Shown here piece by piece: positions 1-11,301 of a DNA stretch of 38,469 bases (its first letter is position 1; each line of letters opens with the position of its first letter). The notes under the pieces were generated by a model. The model worked only from the letters and a program-made list of their open reading frames with translations, searched no databases and had not been told where the DNA came from. Source of the stretch: Suillus spraguei. Its lineage: Eukaryota > Basidiomycota > Agaricomycetes > Boletales > Suillaceae. The position numbers and the translations under genes were made by a program. The stretch is taken from the NCBI GenBank assembly GCA_016800925.1, contig JABCPU010000564.1, forward strand, positions 1 to 38,469. Direction: 5' to 3'.

Positions 1-222
1 CAAACCATTCTTCAAGCAGTTCTTCATCTGTCATCAACTCTGGACCTGAAAGAAATTCATCGTCCAAGCTGCAAGAGTCACCAGTGAGTGGAGACCCATA
101 CAAAAGAACTTTGAAGTTTGTTTGCTAAGGTTATGTCAAGCCCATGCTCTAGTTGAGTGTTCATATGGGCATGTTTGCGACATGCTGGCTTGCCAGCTTC
201 GTGCAAGAAATTGGCATAGCTT
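1..222 (-). pseudogene. Possible transposon remnant, left part
   Basis: On the minus strand this edge encodes an acidic stretch (…ELMTDEELLEEWF) and short open frames with no complete gene. Removing the solo LTR and one copy of its AGCTT duplication joins it to the BED-like fragment at 1039-1326. It may therefore be the far side of the same decayed hAT-like element. The acidic tail is of a kind seen near hAT C-termini, but it is too short and close to the window edge to be sure. Confidence 0.25.
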
Positions 223-997
223 TGTCATATACCATACTTCTGATCTCTGATCCGACCATATCCAATCAGATCTGATTGATTCTATTTCCGTCTGGTCCAC
301 AGATCCTGTCCAGATCACCCATCCAAATGTGCCCACTTCTCGCACCTTAACTCCCTTGTGTATATCTGCATCTATCTCCTTTCGTCACTCCTCCTGTTTC
401 CGGTATTCCGGCTGTGTATACTTCCATCCTGTGTCACTGATCCGTTACCTGTGTTTCATTTCCGATTCGTGCTTACTGATCTGCTGCGCATTAACTAATA
501 GACTTCCGTTACACTTCGTACATAGCCCTCGGTCCCGGACTTGTTGATTATCCATATTAGATACTTACAGTATATAAACCACTTGTAGATCTCCATAGAA
601 CCTTAGTTCGAATATCATCTTAGATTCTGCTCATTCTGTTTCCTCCGGACTTGAGTCGCTTTCCGCTCTAAGTCATCTTCCAAGACTTGGGATTGATTCC
701 TTTAGTCTATATCTCTGACTCTATCTTTGGATAGTCCACCTCTGTCAGTTTCTAGTTAGGAACCTGTTCCGAAGCTAGCCTTAATCCTCATTTCATCCCT
801 ACGCTCCGGATAACCTTCGGATGTACCATATCCGATACCTTCAAATGTCCAGATCCATCACGCAACTCCTTCTGGATCTTTGGACGTATACCTCCTCTCT
901 GAAATAAGGGGCATTACTCGGGAAAGGGGCACAGTGCACGAACTGAGGCCAAAGCCCTTCGGATCTTTCACCCTTTGAGTATGGTCTTAACAAGCTT
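218..997 (+). repeat. Solo LTR, family A, copy 1 (TSD AGCTT)
   Basis: The LTR itself is 223-992 (770 bp), starting TGTCATATACC and ending GGTCTTAACA, so its ends form the usual TGT...ACA pair. It is flanked by a perfect 5-bp duplication, AGCTT at 218-222 and 993-997. Four related copies occur in the window (15909-18765, 19565-20310, 22191-22942, 23917-24667). The strand is inferred from a TATA-like TATATAAACC at 571-580. No gag, pol or second LTR is adjacent, so it is solo, presumably left by LTR-LTR recombination. The open frames inside it recur with the repeat and are not host genes. Confidence 0.93.
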
Positions 998-1038
998 GCT
1001 AAGAGACTTGAAAGTCTGAACTGATAGGTTGCAGCACT

Positions 1039-1326
1039 TTACAGAGTGTAACCCACCCAGGCCCGAGAAATAACACTCGATGTCGGCAGCATGAATCTGC
1101 ATTTGGGATAGGTAGAGGTAGTAATGCTTAATTTCTGTTCTTTGAGGCAAGCATTCCGGTCACAAATATGTTTGAGGTGTTTGTCATCACGACCTTCTAT
1201 ACATGTTGAACAGTAGTTGCATTGATAACAATAGCGACTGAAAGAATTTCGAACTTTTTGCTGTTGGATCAAGCAGTGGGTGATTATTTTTCGAACAGGA
1301 CGACCCTTAGACTTTGTCGACGACAT
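1039..1326 (-). pseudogene. BED/hAT-type zinc-finger fragment
   Basis: This 95-codon minus-strand frame starts at an ATG. It contains a basic start (MSSTKSKGRPVRK) and a Cys/His cluster, CNYCSTCIEGRDDKHLKHIC, resembling the BED-type finger at the N-terminus of fungal hAT transposases (CxxC, then HxxHxxxC). No transposase core follows. The frame ends at 1039 and a solo LTR lies just beyond, so this is at most a broken N-terminal exon. Just upstream (1391-1475) the motif GACTTCTGCC occurs three times, which could be subterminal transposase-binding repeats. Assignment rests on motif resemblance only. Confidence 0.4.
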
Positions 1327-1489
1327 TCTGGCATGTACACAGGCCCAGACACTTCAATGTCCAACATTTGTTATTTGCTCATAGTACAAATTGACTTCTG
1401 CCGACTTCTGCCCAAGGCCCTCGACCTACTGCCGACAATTGCCGCCTGGCAATTGAGAATGGCAGACTTCTGCCCACAACACTAACATT

Positions 1490-1604
1490 GACACATCAGA
1501 ATGGTCGCACAGCCTCAGGGTGTTCGGAGGCGAAACACTTACCTTACTGAGCAAGGTTCTGAGAAGCCTTGGAAGTAGTAGAGCACGGTGGTTTGGCTTC
1601 CATA
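1490..1604. repeat. Dispersed ~115-bp repeat, copy A
   Basis: This block is repeated in the same orientation at 33288-33404, with shared segments such as AGAATGGTCGCACAG, GGTGTTCGGAGGC, CTTGGAAGTA and GAGCACGGTGGT and several small indels. It carries no open frame. Copy A is bracketed by a short inverted pair (CAACACTAA at 1477-1485, TTAGTGTTG at 1607-1615) that copy B lacks. It may be a short non-autonomous element or a fragment of one. Confidence 0.7.
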
Positions 1605-1615
1605 AATTAGTGTTG

Positions 1616-1972
1616 GACGGTAGTACATGCATTGGTCCTACGGAGTCCGGACAGAACTTAACGGGGGATAGTTGATCAATATATCATTACGTAATAGAGA
1701 TCAGGTATGCATTCATTAACTTTGTCTCGACATTCCCATTCATAGTCGACTCTACTGTATAATACCGCAGCAGCCTGAGCGACCTACGACTCGCTGCGAG
1801 GGATTGTTACAGTAAATCATGTGAGCGCTGCCGCGAATGCATTTGGTATTGAAAGAAGAAATGCGTGTTGTAATCTAGCAGACTTACAGTGGTTTTGTTT
1901 CTACACTTCCCTGATACTAACTTTCCACTCCCAATAAGAATATTCGCATCCAGAAACATAATAAATATCAAC
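1616..1972. other. Intergenic, 3' side of the DUF6533 gene
   Basis: No convincing coding frame was found. The stretch probably holds the 3' untranslated region and terminator of the minus-strand DUF6533 gene that ends at 1973. No repeat or RNA gene was recognised. Confidence 0.4.
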
Positions 1973-3647
1973 CTAGCAATTGCCAGAGGAACTCCCGGAC
2001 TGTACGTCGATCCTGGTAGTAAGGGCAAAGGAGCCTTGGTCATCATCTTGGATGGGTGTGGTAAAGATGCCGGTGTCGACAGATTTATGCAGGTTAAGCA
2101 TCAGCCGAGAGACGAGAATCACGGACATGCTAGAGTGCATGGTAAGAATCAATCCGTGTTTGCCGCACCAAATACTCACCAGCTAGTAAATATAGCCAGA
2201 CTGCCTCTGGTGTATTCTTGTCAGTCACCAGTAATGATTAGTCAATCTAATCATAAGAAGCGGGTGTGTGCTCACTGAACCACACTGAACCAAAAAGCAG
2301 TAAAGGTGTGACTCGACAAATATTAATATTTCATTAGTAGACTCACAAAGTACGTCAGGATATTGGGTAGATTAGTTAATGTCATCACCCTAAAGGAATG
2401 CGAATCAGATTTATCCGAGTGTCCTTTCGCTAGCAAGCTCACGCGAAATACATCGCACCTGCGTTTGCTTGGATTAATGTTTACGATATCGATGTAGTGA
2501 AAATTACCATCTTGAAATATGATATCAATTATATTTCTCCTAGCCATTGCTCGAGACAGCCCCCTAGTTTCGCGTATCTTGTAAACTGTGAGGACAAAGA
2601 TGAGGGATTCGTAGACAAATAGTGTCGTCCAACCCAACCCAGGACCTGCAATTTAATCAAGTCATAGCATTGTGTTCCACGCAACTCCGACTTGAATTCA
2701 CTAACTGACTGCTCTGCAACGTCTTTTGAGCAAGGACGCGAATTGGTGAGGAAAACGGCGCACATCTCTTCCGAAACTGACTCAAAGCAATTAAATCCTG
2801 GCACGATGGTACTTGAACGGAGTTGAAATGTTCCCGCCTATAAGTCATAAGCAGACTCCCAGAGACAAAGGCTTACGTGAACACGTACGGTAACTCCCCC
2901 AAGAGCAAAACCGATGATTACCATCCAAGCAAGGAGGCGCCTACTACGGCTGTAGAGAGCATAAGTGCGAAGAGTCAATATAACTGGAAGTGAAGTGTCA
3001 GTACATGTATATAGTTCTCGCCGTAAATTCTACTCACGGCAAACGAGGACTTGCTGGAGAAACAAAAGTAGTTCTCTGGATATTAAATATGATCCACAGC
3101 TAGGATTCTGTTGAGAAAATAACACATGGAAGCACTAGAGTTGAAACCTCTGGAAATAAGATGTGAGCCTGCCAGCTGCGTACGAGCATATCGAAACCAT
3201 AGGACCTTATCTGAATTAGGCAGAATATACGCAGATAACATATAGACATTGCCGAGCAGAGCGATATAGCGATTGATGAGAAATAATATTGCAGATAGTG
3301 CTTTCGGACGACACCAGATGAAAGTGATCTCATCGATGATAGTCACCATATGGTCGTATATGAGGATACCTAGAATATTGTGTCATCGTCCTGAGGCCAA
3401 GATAAAAAGTCACGGTACTGTCTGCAACGAGAACGGCGTATAATTTGAAGCTCATCGACCTGGGAATGCTCGAGTTCGATCGCCATCAGGATACATCAAA
3501 TTTATATATTACTCACATACGTTGCACTTCACTGAAATCTATTACGATGAGACAGAGCACAACAGGGAAGGGTGTTGATGAGAGAGCCCATCCGACGCTG
3601 TTATATATTCGCCCTGTTCCATCAGTGAATTGATGAGTTCGTGACAT
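1973..3647 (-). CDS. DUF6533 multi-pass membrane protein
   Basis: This belongs to a family greatly expanded in Agaricomycetes, with about seven membrane segments and no established biochemical role. The exon starting at 3369 gives the signature ILIYDHMVTIIDEITFIW followed by LSAILFLINRYIALLGN. A later exon gives LTLRTYALYSRSRR plus a membrane segment ending ALGGVTV. Another gives TLFVYESLIFVLTVYK and IIDIIFQDG, then TNLPNILTYF. The last exon gives VILVSRLMLNLHKS and ends at the stop near 1973. These blocks come in the family order and are separated by GT-AG introns of about 50 bp. The ATG at 3647-3645 is the first plausible start, but the first two small exons and the exon near 3120-3210 are uncertain. 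It may be intact or lightly decayed. Confidence 0.75.
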
Positions 3648-5454
3648 TGTACCCGTACTGATGTCAAGTTGTCATTTGTTCTCGTAATATACCAGACACA
3701 CAATTAACGTCACAGACTCGGATTGGTGTGTCGAACGTGTCATGATATCGATAACTCTGACGGATTCCTTATCCATTGACAAACCAAGCACTATCCTTGG
3801 GAACAACGCCCAAACCCAGTCCAGGGAAGCCTAGTCTAAGCTTAAGGAACCTCCAGGGTAATCTGAATTTGAAACAGGGCACCTTGTACAGAACTTTAGA
3901 AGTGACGTAGAAATAAACAATGAGCTAATTCACCGAAAGCGCAGACATACCGGATATGATGATTATTACCGATGATGATCGTGAGTTCATGACCGCTGTG
4001 AATTTATTTCTCGGGGATACAGCATGGTGTGCTCGTCCAGATCACAGTCTGGGTAGATTATGCATAGATTCTGGATGTAGCTCTGACACGGGTATTAGCA
4101 TACCATTCAAAACACAGCAATCTTGCAGGATGTCACTGCACGATGTATTGCAGAATGGAGCAGCACCATTGCTGCACAACCGTCATGATTTACATATTTA
4201 GATTTTTAGATTTACAATTAGACAGATGCATGTGCTACTACTGAGCTCAATTCTCAAACTTCAACAACACTGATTTGCTGAAACGATGTACATCAATACA
4301 TTATCCTGAGGTTCCATCAGACAGACGCTCCACTCGCTGGATCCGGCTTTACCAAGCTGCAAGCAGCCCGACAATGCACAAACCCAAACGTCCTCGAGAT
4401 CCCCACAAGTGGGAACCATATTCTCTGTCGAACGAGTGAACGCTGGTGTCATCTAGCGGAATTGAAGGATGTGGCATGTGTAAACATGCGAGACTCGAGT
4501 TAGTTTCTATAAAATAGATCCTAGCTGAGTATGTTCTGAAGAATCAAAAACGTTTCGAGGTTGGCTTATATAGTTTTCCGTTGATGGTCTGTGCGTGGAA
4601 AATTCGTTGTAACGTAGGGTGCTCCAGGATAGTTTTGCATTCACGACCACACGCAGACCATGGTTTTGATTTTTTTTCGAGGGCCAGGATGCTATGTCAT
4701 GGTCATCTTCTCCGACGTGGCCGATATGCTCGTCGAGAATCCTTGATCAGACTACCTCATCACACACCCTGCTTTCCGCGCCACTCAAGCCATGTGTCTG
4801 GTAGCAATATGGCCTACGCTCTTCCCCAAGACAGTATTCCCGATCCTGGCCAAAAACTGGAAGGGCTCTCCACTGAGGGTTACTTCTAAGTGCACCTCTG
4901 GAACCTCAATAAAAGCGAGTCATTGCTCGTTTGGAAAGAATCAATGGCCACAGCTCAACGGATCCTTCTCATTTGCAAACCAGGTCCGATGCCTGACTCC
5001 TTCGGTGGAGACATCTTCTCGTATCATCCATACACTGCGACCATCTATCATACACCTTTTCCGACATATGGCTCCAGTATATTCTTGGAGCAGGATCAGC
5101 CTACTTCGACATGGATATGTGTTCCATGTGGCCGAATTGTAGGCTCGACGTAGTAAGATTAGTATCCAGGTTATTTTGTCCAGACGGAGGTTAGCCCACA
5201 CACAGAGTAATGTGCATTACCTTTCTTGCTGAGTCTTTCGATGTTGTGAATATGCTTGTATCGAAAAAGGGAAAGAGTGGGTCTCGGCGACGACAATAAT
5301 TGGTTTAGTGCTATCAAAATTTTACTCGCACGAACTTATAGTTTCATCATACGCATGTATTCCGACACAAAATGTCTTGCATTCTTTGCAATAGATTCGG
5401 TTCAAGGCTGTGAGTACAAATCACAGCCAATAGCAATCTTAAGTTGTTGCCCCA
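3648..5454. other. Unresolved region with short open frames
   Basis: Several frames of 60-115 codons are present: plus strand 3956-4201, 4792-5142 and 4890-5153, and minus strand 4261-4452. None matches a family I know. On the minus strand there is a TATA-like CTATATAAGCC near 4562-4573, with an ATG-led 63-codon frame downstream at 4452 preceded by a possible acceptor (CCGCTAG). On the plus strand, the frame of 4581-4889 runs through a single TAA into 4890-5153. It may hold a small unrecognised gene or gene remnants. Confidence 0.3.
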
Positions 5455-6572
5455 TTATTTATACAACTTGATACAATCGCACCCCGTCGAGAAACTAACA
5501 ACAGCGATGTGAACATACGTGCCCGCTGCCGCCGCCGTCGCGCAGGGTTTGCAGACTGGAGAGGTACACTTGGTGCACGGGCCAACAAGTTCCACGTAGT
5601 TTTCCTTTGCTACATTCTCCTGGGCTTCTTCGGCACAGTCGTGGCAGAGGTTCGAAGCTCTACAGCCGCGACATCCCACAAGGTACGAACATCCACCGCA
5701 AAATGGCCTATCGCAGCGAAGACAACGTAGAAAGAAGCCACCTTTTCCGTGCAGAGGTCACACGTCCAGGTTTCTTCGCATAGACAGGTTGTGCCGCCGA
5801 CGACACAATCGATACAGATATCACTGTACCAACAGCGGTGTCCTGCGGCACATGGCCGCCAGCGCATGCAAGCCAAAGGAAATGCGACGCAGTTGCGCGT
5901 AGGGCACATAACTTTCAAACAAACCTTGCATTGGAGGAGGTCACATAGACAACGATCACATCGATAACTGAGTCGGGGGTCTGTGCTCTCGATAAGGCCT
6001 GCATTCAAGAGGAGCTCGTGAAATCTCTGATGCCAACGATTTGAATTGAAACAAATAGATCAATACTATGAATTAGCTCTCACCTGTATTTGAACTCGTT
6101 CCCACACCTGACCTGCAGGGTAGCTCTCTGGTTCGTCTATTTCGTATTCGGATTCATATACGTCGTATTCTGGGTCATTTGGATCTGGGGCAAATTGAGA
6201 TCTCACGACGACGAAATCGCAGATGTCTGTCACGATCGGCACAAGCTCAGGCGGGACGGGTATACGCGATTCGTCTGTCAAGTCCTCGATTTGCATAGAC
6301 GGTAATATGATAGCAAAGCGTGGAGAAGTCTGGCTGGATAGACCGAAATGAATGAAAAGGCTTGATAGTACAGAAGATTCGCTAGTTTCTTCAGAATCTT
6401 CATAACCAAAGGTTGCGATATGTTTTCCTTCATGGATCCCCAACGGTTCATTTTGTGGGTCCAAAAGCTCGTAAACAGTCTTCATGATGCGAAATAATTT
6501 CACAATCATTGGATGGCAATAATTTTGATCAAGGTCCTCCATGGTCGGCGGGATGATTCTCCAGTTAGGCAT
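5455..6572 (-). pseudogene. Cys-rich zinc-binding-like protein with a frame break
   Basis: Exon 1 (6572-6084) encodes 163 residues, acidic towards its end. A 57-bp GT-AG intron (6083-6027) joins it in frame to exon 2 (6026-5455), which starts RFHELLLNAGL. Exon 2 is very cysteine-rich: CDRC, CKVC, CPTRNC, CIDC, CLC, CDLC, then CLRCDRPFCGGC, CRGC, CHDC, CTKC and CKPC. Regular CxxC pairs suggest several structural zinc sites of treble-clef or RING-like type, but no named domain was recognised. The Cys pattern continues only if the frame shifts by one near 5741-5746 (a run of CCTTTTCC on the plus strand), so the gene is broken there or the base call is wrong. No suitable intron rescues it. Function unknown. 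Confidence 0.6.
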
Positions 6573-6730
6573 AGCGAAGCAGAATTCGTGATTGCAAGTG
6601 AAATGGTAATAAGTCTAGTAGCAGCCTGAGAAGCGCGCGAGATGCGTTGATATGTCTTAAGTTTTAGGACATAACGAAGTCTTCATAAGCTACAGAATAT
6701 GAAAAGATAGAAAGTTAAGAGAATACTTAC

Positions 6731-6978
6731 AAAATCGCGTATATGTCGTGTGCGCCACGCCTCGGGGCTCTGGCGTAGTTGCAATCAAATATTTGGTGAT
6801 ATCGGCCAGCTGCAGAAATATGAACCGAGCCAGAGTTCACGGCATCCACGACAGCTATCGCAGCGAAATCGCGAGTATGCTTATGATCGTTGATATGATC
6901 AATCAATAAATCATCGATCAAACAATCGATCATTTCCGTCCCAAGATTATTTGGCCATATTTGTAGCATCTCAGTCAT
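6731..6978 (-). CDS. F-box-like first exon (partial gene)
   Basis: The 82-codon minus-strand exon starts at ATG 6978 and ends at a good donor (TTTT|GTAAGT at 6731/6730). It contains EMIDCLIDDLLIDHIND...FAAIAVVDAV...AAGRYHQIF, resembling the basidiomycete F-box pattern 'ELID.IIDHL.DD...L..C.LVCR.W...SRYHLF' with an insertion. F-box proteins usually recruit substrates to SCF ubiquitin ligases. Downstream exons could not be joined in frame to the Cys-rich gene, so it is listed separately. It starts only 35 bp from the divergently oriented methyltransferase ATG. Confidence 0.4.
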
Positions 6979-7013
6979 CCTTGCTCTAGCATTTGGTTGT
7001 CTGGGTGTATTTC

Positions 7014-8155
7014 ATGTCCTCGAATCTGCTGAAGCTCCCGGACGGGACTGAACCAGTGACCAATGCAGACGAGGAGGTCAGCTTAATTCATTTATATCAC
7101 AATTCAAATCTATACCGTTGCAGGTCTTCCTCGTATACACAGCTCTGAACCAAAAACCACTCAACCTGACAGGACCAGATGGGTTCCACGGCCTAGGACA
7201 CGTCGATTCTCGCAAGGATACTCTTTCCATCCGATTTGAACTCACCGCGCCATCACAGGCAACACCCTCGGCAGCTGCTGAGTCTAAATCAGCGTCAAGA
7301 TCACGAAAGGGCAAGTCTGCGAGGAAAACTCGTCGTGAAGAGACTCCGCATGTAATCGAGATTGAGCTCACGCAAGACAAAACTGCGCTGCGCAGTCGAA
7401 AAGGAGATACTGGGAGTGTCTTGTGGCGAGCGAGGTAGGGCCATGCTGTGTATTTTGTTCGCTTGGCAAATATCCGATGAGGTGATGGTAGCATAGCGTT
7501 CGCTCAAGCGATCTTGCAGCAGCATCGCTTTCCTCCAAGCAAACCCTTAGTTGATAAGGATCTGCTAAGAGAGAGCCATGTACTCGAGTTAGGGTGAATT
7601 TAAACGTTCAATGTGGTTGCTGTTTTTATTCACCCCGATCGGTTGGACAGTGCAGGCACAGGTTTACTTAGCATCGCGCTTTCTGCATGTACGAAGAGCT
7701 ACACTGCAACGGACATCGCGCCCCTTGTCCCACTTATCCGAAAAAACGTTGCTCTTAATTTCGTGGGTTGGACGCAAAATACAAAGCCCCCAGAGGGATC
7801 ACCAGGATCGAATATCTCTGTGGAAGAGCTAGACTGGGAAATATTGCTGTCCTTGCCGCCAACTGGTCGGTCACGCTATTACCCCACGCCGCCTGAGCCT
7901 GACGCCAAGTGGGATCTCGTCCTGATTGTTGATTGTATTTACCACCCTTCGCTTCTTCCCGCACTTGTCGAGACAATCGAGACTGTCTCAACTGCAGGGC
8001 AAACTTGGGCGTTAGTGATCGTTGAACTGAGACAAGAAGATGTCGTGAGGGAGTTTCTTGAGATATGGTTGAACAAGGGGACTTGGCGGTTGTTCAGAGT
8101 AGATGGGCTTTTGTATTTACCTTATACGATTTGGGCCTGTCAGAAGTATGCTTGA
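7014..8155 (+). CDS. Lysine methyltransferase, Methyltransf_16 / METTL21 group, RKM5-like
   Basis: Four exons keep frame: 7014-7076, 7124-7434, 7492-7593 and 7651-8155, giving 326 residues. It should transfer a methyl group from S-adenosylmethionine to a protein lysine. The N-terminal part holds a 'TALRSRKGDTGSVLW' block typical of this group. The SAM-binding glycine motif ELGAGTG is created across the last intron, and it is followed by ATDIAPLVPLIRKNVALN. The conserved WDLVLIVDCIYHPSLLPALVETI lies in the C-terminal half, and the protein ends IWACQKYA. Overall pattern and length fit yeast Rkm5-type ribosomal protein methyltransferases best, but substrate cannot be read from sequence. A Lys/Arg/Ser-rich insert sits at about residues 65-90. 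No break was seen. Confidence 0.85.
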
Positions 8156-8541
8156 GCATCAAGGCTATTCAAGATGTCGTTGTCGGATCATTGTCCCCCT
8201 CGGTGCTTGCACAGCATTTGAGATCATGAAGATGGACTAGAAGAACTGAGCGTGCGAGTCTCCCTAGATGCGGACCCTATTCTATTATAAAAAGTTGGTA
8301 CATAGTTACATAGTTATATAAAGACTTAAAGAATAGGTTGGTCTAGAACAATTGCCAAGATGTCAGACCAAGCCGCTGACTAAAATATTCGTCGATCGTC
8401 CGCAGTACCAAGACACTCTCACTTGTGCTGCTGTGCGAGCACACGAAAACGTTCATTCTTTTCCTCATCACTGCCTCTTTCAATACTGTATATCATCTGC
8501 ACATTAAGTCCCCGTTTTCATCGCTTTCAACAGTATTTGCA
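8156..8541. promoter_or_regulatory. Intergenic: methyltransferase 3' end / protease promoter
   Basis: This holds the end of the methyltransferase transcript and the upstream region of the aspartic protease. TATA-like strings occur at about 8283-8291 (TTATAAAAAG) and 8313-8320 (TTATATAAAG). An in-frame upstream ATG at 8425 would lengthen the protease by 39 residues, but it would bury the signal peptide, so the ATG at 8542 is preferred. Confidence 0.45.
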
Positions 8542-10268
8542 ATGCTTTCCTCATTGGCTCTTATACTGTCTTACTTCCTCATCATTTCACCAAATGCTTC
8601 TGCTGCCCCAAATCTAGTCCCAGCTGCTGGCCAGTCTATCCCCCTCATCCGAAGAGCTCAACCTGAACGAACCGTTGCTGAATGGGAAATATGGGCTAAG
8701 AATGAGCGTGAGGTCCTCACCGCCAAGTATGGGGGAAACACAGAGAAAAGGAGTAGTACCGGAACAAATTTGTAAGGGTTGGCTCCTACCAGATCCATTT
8801 CGCCATCGTTGATCACTTTACAGGTTGACCAACCAGAATGCAGATTCAAGGTCAGTCGGTGATTTCCTGCCGTAGATTATTTCATCGAATTTCATTACAG
8901 TTATTTCGGAACTGTGGCCATAGGAACACCACCGGTCTCCTTTAATGTCATCCTTGACACTGGTTCATCGTGAGTCATTTACCCCTAACGAAATGTTCTG
9001 CAACCGTGTTCAAATACAAATTAGCGATCTCTGGGTCGCAGATCAAGCCTGCACCACGGGCTGTTCCAAAGTTCAGCTATTCAATGACCTGAGCTCATCT
9101 ACTTTCCACAACTTGTCTCAGCCCTTCAACATCGAATACGGTTCTGGTGCCGCAACAGGTACATTGGGCCAAGATGTCGTACAGATGGCTGGGTTCTCTG
9201 TTCCTAATCAGATTTTCGGTGTTGTTACGCAGGCAACGTCGGGCCTTCTGAACCCACCCGTGTCTGGCTTGTTGGGCTTGGCTTGGCTTGGCATAGCTAC
9301 CTCGAAAGCGGTACCGTTCTGGCAGACCTTGGCAAGCTCTGGGGCATGGTCAGATCCTGTCATGGCGTTTCAGCTCACGCGGTTCGTCAATGCTTCAAAC
9401 GTTAACGCTGAGGAACCCGGTGGATCGTTCACTATGGGTATGTCGTCTTTTCTTGGAGTCTGTTTACAACTTCATGGATGATTGCTAGGCTTTGTCAATA
9501 GCAGTCTTTACACCGGCACCATTGATTATCAGTCTATTTCATCACAATCTTATTGGATTTTACCTATGACATGTGAGTCTATCCGTCGTTTAGCTTTGCA
9601 AAAATTGACACCGATTACCTTCAAGCGTTAAGTGTTCAAGGAAGCTCTATTACCATCCCCTCTGGTTCTTCATCCAACTCCGCCATCGATACCGGGACTA
9701 CTCTCATCGGCGGACCCTCCAGTGCCATCCAAAACATCTTTGCACAGATTCCAGGTTCACAGCCCGGCACAGGCAACTGGCAGGGATATTGGACCTACCC
9801 TTGCAGCACCGCCGTCAATGTCGCCATCTCATTCGGCGGACCCAGCTGGCCCATCTCCCCCGCCGACTTCCAACTCACGAAGATCAGCTCCTCCAAATGC
9901 GTCGGTGCCTTCTTCGAACTGAACACAGGTGGCAGTGCGCCAGATTGGATCGTTGGTGACACTTTCCTCGTAAGCTTACTTTCTGCTGCTCAAATAGCCA
10001 ATATGCTCACTTGGAGTGATCGTAGAAAAATGTTTATTCAGTTTTCCGGTACAGCCCAGCTGCTGTGGGTTTTGCTGCACTGTCGAACACCGCGCTTGCT
10101 ATGAACGGGCTTAATGGTCCTGCTCCTTCGCCTACTATTGGTTCGATCTCAGCTAGTGCGACAGCGGGCACGGGGGGTGGAACTAATGCTGCCTCTCACC
10201 GTTGGAGTGTTCCATGGGCACCGCTTGTATGTGGTATTTCCATTGCTGTCGGTGCTGCGTGGATGTGA
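8542..10268 (+). CDS. Pepsin-like (A1) aspartic protease, secreted, probably GPI-anchored
   Basis: Seven exons keep frame: 8542-8771, 8824-8850, 8901-8969, 9025-9437, 9489-9572, 9626-9969 and 10026-10268, giving 469 residues. It begins with a hydrophobic signal peptide (MLSSLALILSYFLI...ASA) and a propeptide of about 75 residues. The first catalytic motif, VILDTGSSDLWVAD, has Asp at about residue 105, and an intron splits its second Ser codon. The flap is IEYGSGAATGTLGQD. The second catalytic motif, SAIDTGTTLIGGPSS, has Asp at about residue 296. The family ending WIVGDTFLKNVYSVFRY...VGFA is present. After a Ser/Ala/Gly/Thr-rich linker the C-terminus is hydrophobic (PLVCGISIAVGAAWM), as expected for a GPI anchor signal. 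It would hydrolyse proteins at the cell surface or outside the cell, at acidic pH. It looks intact. Confidence 0.93.
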
Positions 10269-11301
10269 GACGTCTTGCATTGGATTAATTAAGGATGGAT
10301 GTGTGCTTGGCCAGGGACTTTTTTTACTAATTATTTGTTTATTAACAATGGACTCCACCGGACAACATTACTACACCATGGATTGTATATTTACCATCAG
10401 TATGATATGGGTCTATATTGAGCGAATGTCTTGCATGGCCCCCAAAAAATGCAATTTATTGTTATGATTGTTAGGGTTCGGCCCTACTAACTTTCATCAT
10501 CTTGCTCCATGGCAAGCAATATTATTTTCTGCTCTGCCATTTTATCGCGAACGCACCCGGAAGAGCACACAAACGCACCAGCCATTTTTTCTACACGCGA
10601 AATTCGTGTGAGAGTGAGCGCGATACACAAACTGTACTGTCTTGACCAAAAACGGACGTTTGACCTGAGCTAACTAAAAAGTATATATGCACAGCATCTT
10701 AGCCTCTGTAAAACCACTGAAATGAACGCTTAGCTTAAGCGCATTACGGACGCTTACGACTTCAGTAGCGCATTCATGCAATTGGTGGAGATGTCTAGGC
10801 TTCACTGTTATTATTTTATTTTGCTATTCTAAACATACGAGATGATTGCATCTAATCTCTCGCATCCCGCTGAAGATAGAACAGCTTGAAAAGTGTGATT
10901 ATAAGGAGCCGAGTCGACTAACTCAGGCTGTGCAATAACGACTAAAAAGGCGCGAGAGCCGACACTGACTAAATATAGTTCGCGCCTCAAAGGCTCGTTT
11001 CTGTCGAACCAAGTTACATTTGCTGATGCTAGATGCATTACACTGCCAGTTTGGGTGAGAAGGTAATGCAGCCTACACTTGACCCGTCTCCTGCATCACA
11101 CTCTACTGATATCTACTGGATTTAATGTATTATCTCTACAGGGTCTTGTGGTTCCTACTATGTGTTCCATATAGCTTTCGCACTAGCTCGTTTGGGGCAA
11201 AGCGGCACTTGGCAGTATATCATAAAATGCAGGATACTTTAACTTTAACACCCACGGCTCATTGGACTGATTGTGACACACATTCTATCGACATCATAAA
11301 G
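10269..11301. other. Intergenic between protease and P450
   Basis: No supported gene was found. Frames of 60-117 codons exist on both strands (for example minus 10829-11038) but lack family resemblance or splice logic. The first part is probably the protease 3' region and the last 150 bp the P450 5' region. The in-frame ATG at 11125 is too far upstream of the membrane anchor to be a likely start. Confidence 0.4.

Noticed and set aside
136..547. Open frames of 69-109 codons inside family-A LTR copies
   Set aside because: The same peptides recur at 18441-18659 and 24363-24692 because the DNA is a repeat. They lack any domain and run across LTR boundaries.
1477..1615. CAACACTAA/TTAGTGTTG as TIRs of the dispersed repeat
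   Set aside because: Copy B lacks this pair and no target duplication flanks copy A, so it may be coincidental.
10466..10490. GGTTCGGCCC, resembling a tRNA B box
   Set aside because: No A box, cloverleaf or acceptor pairing could be drawn around it.
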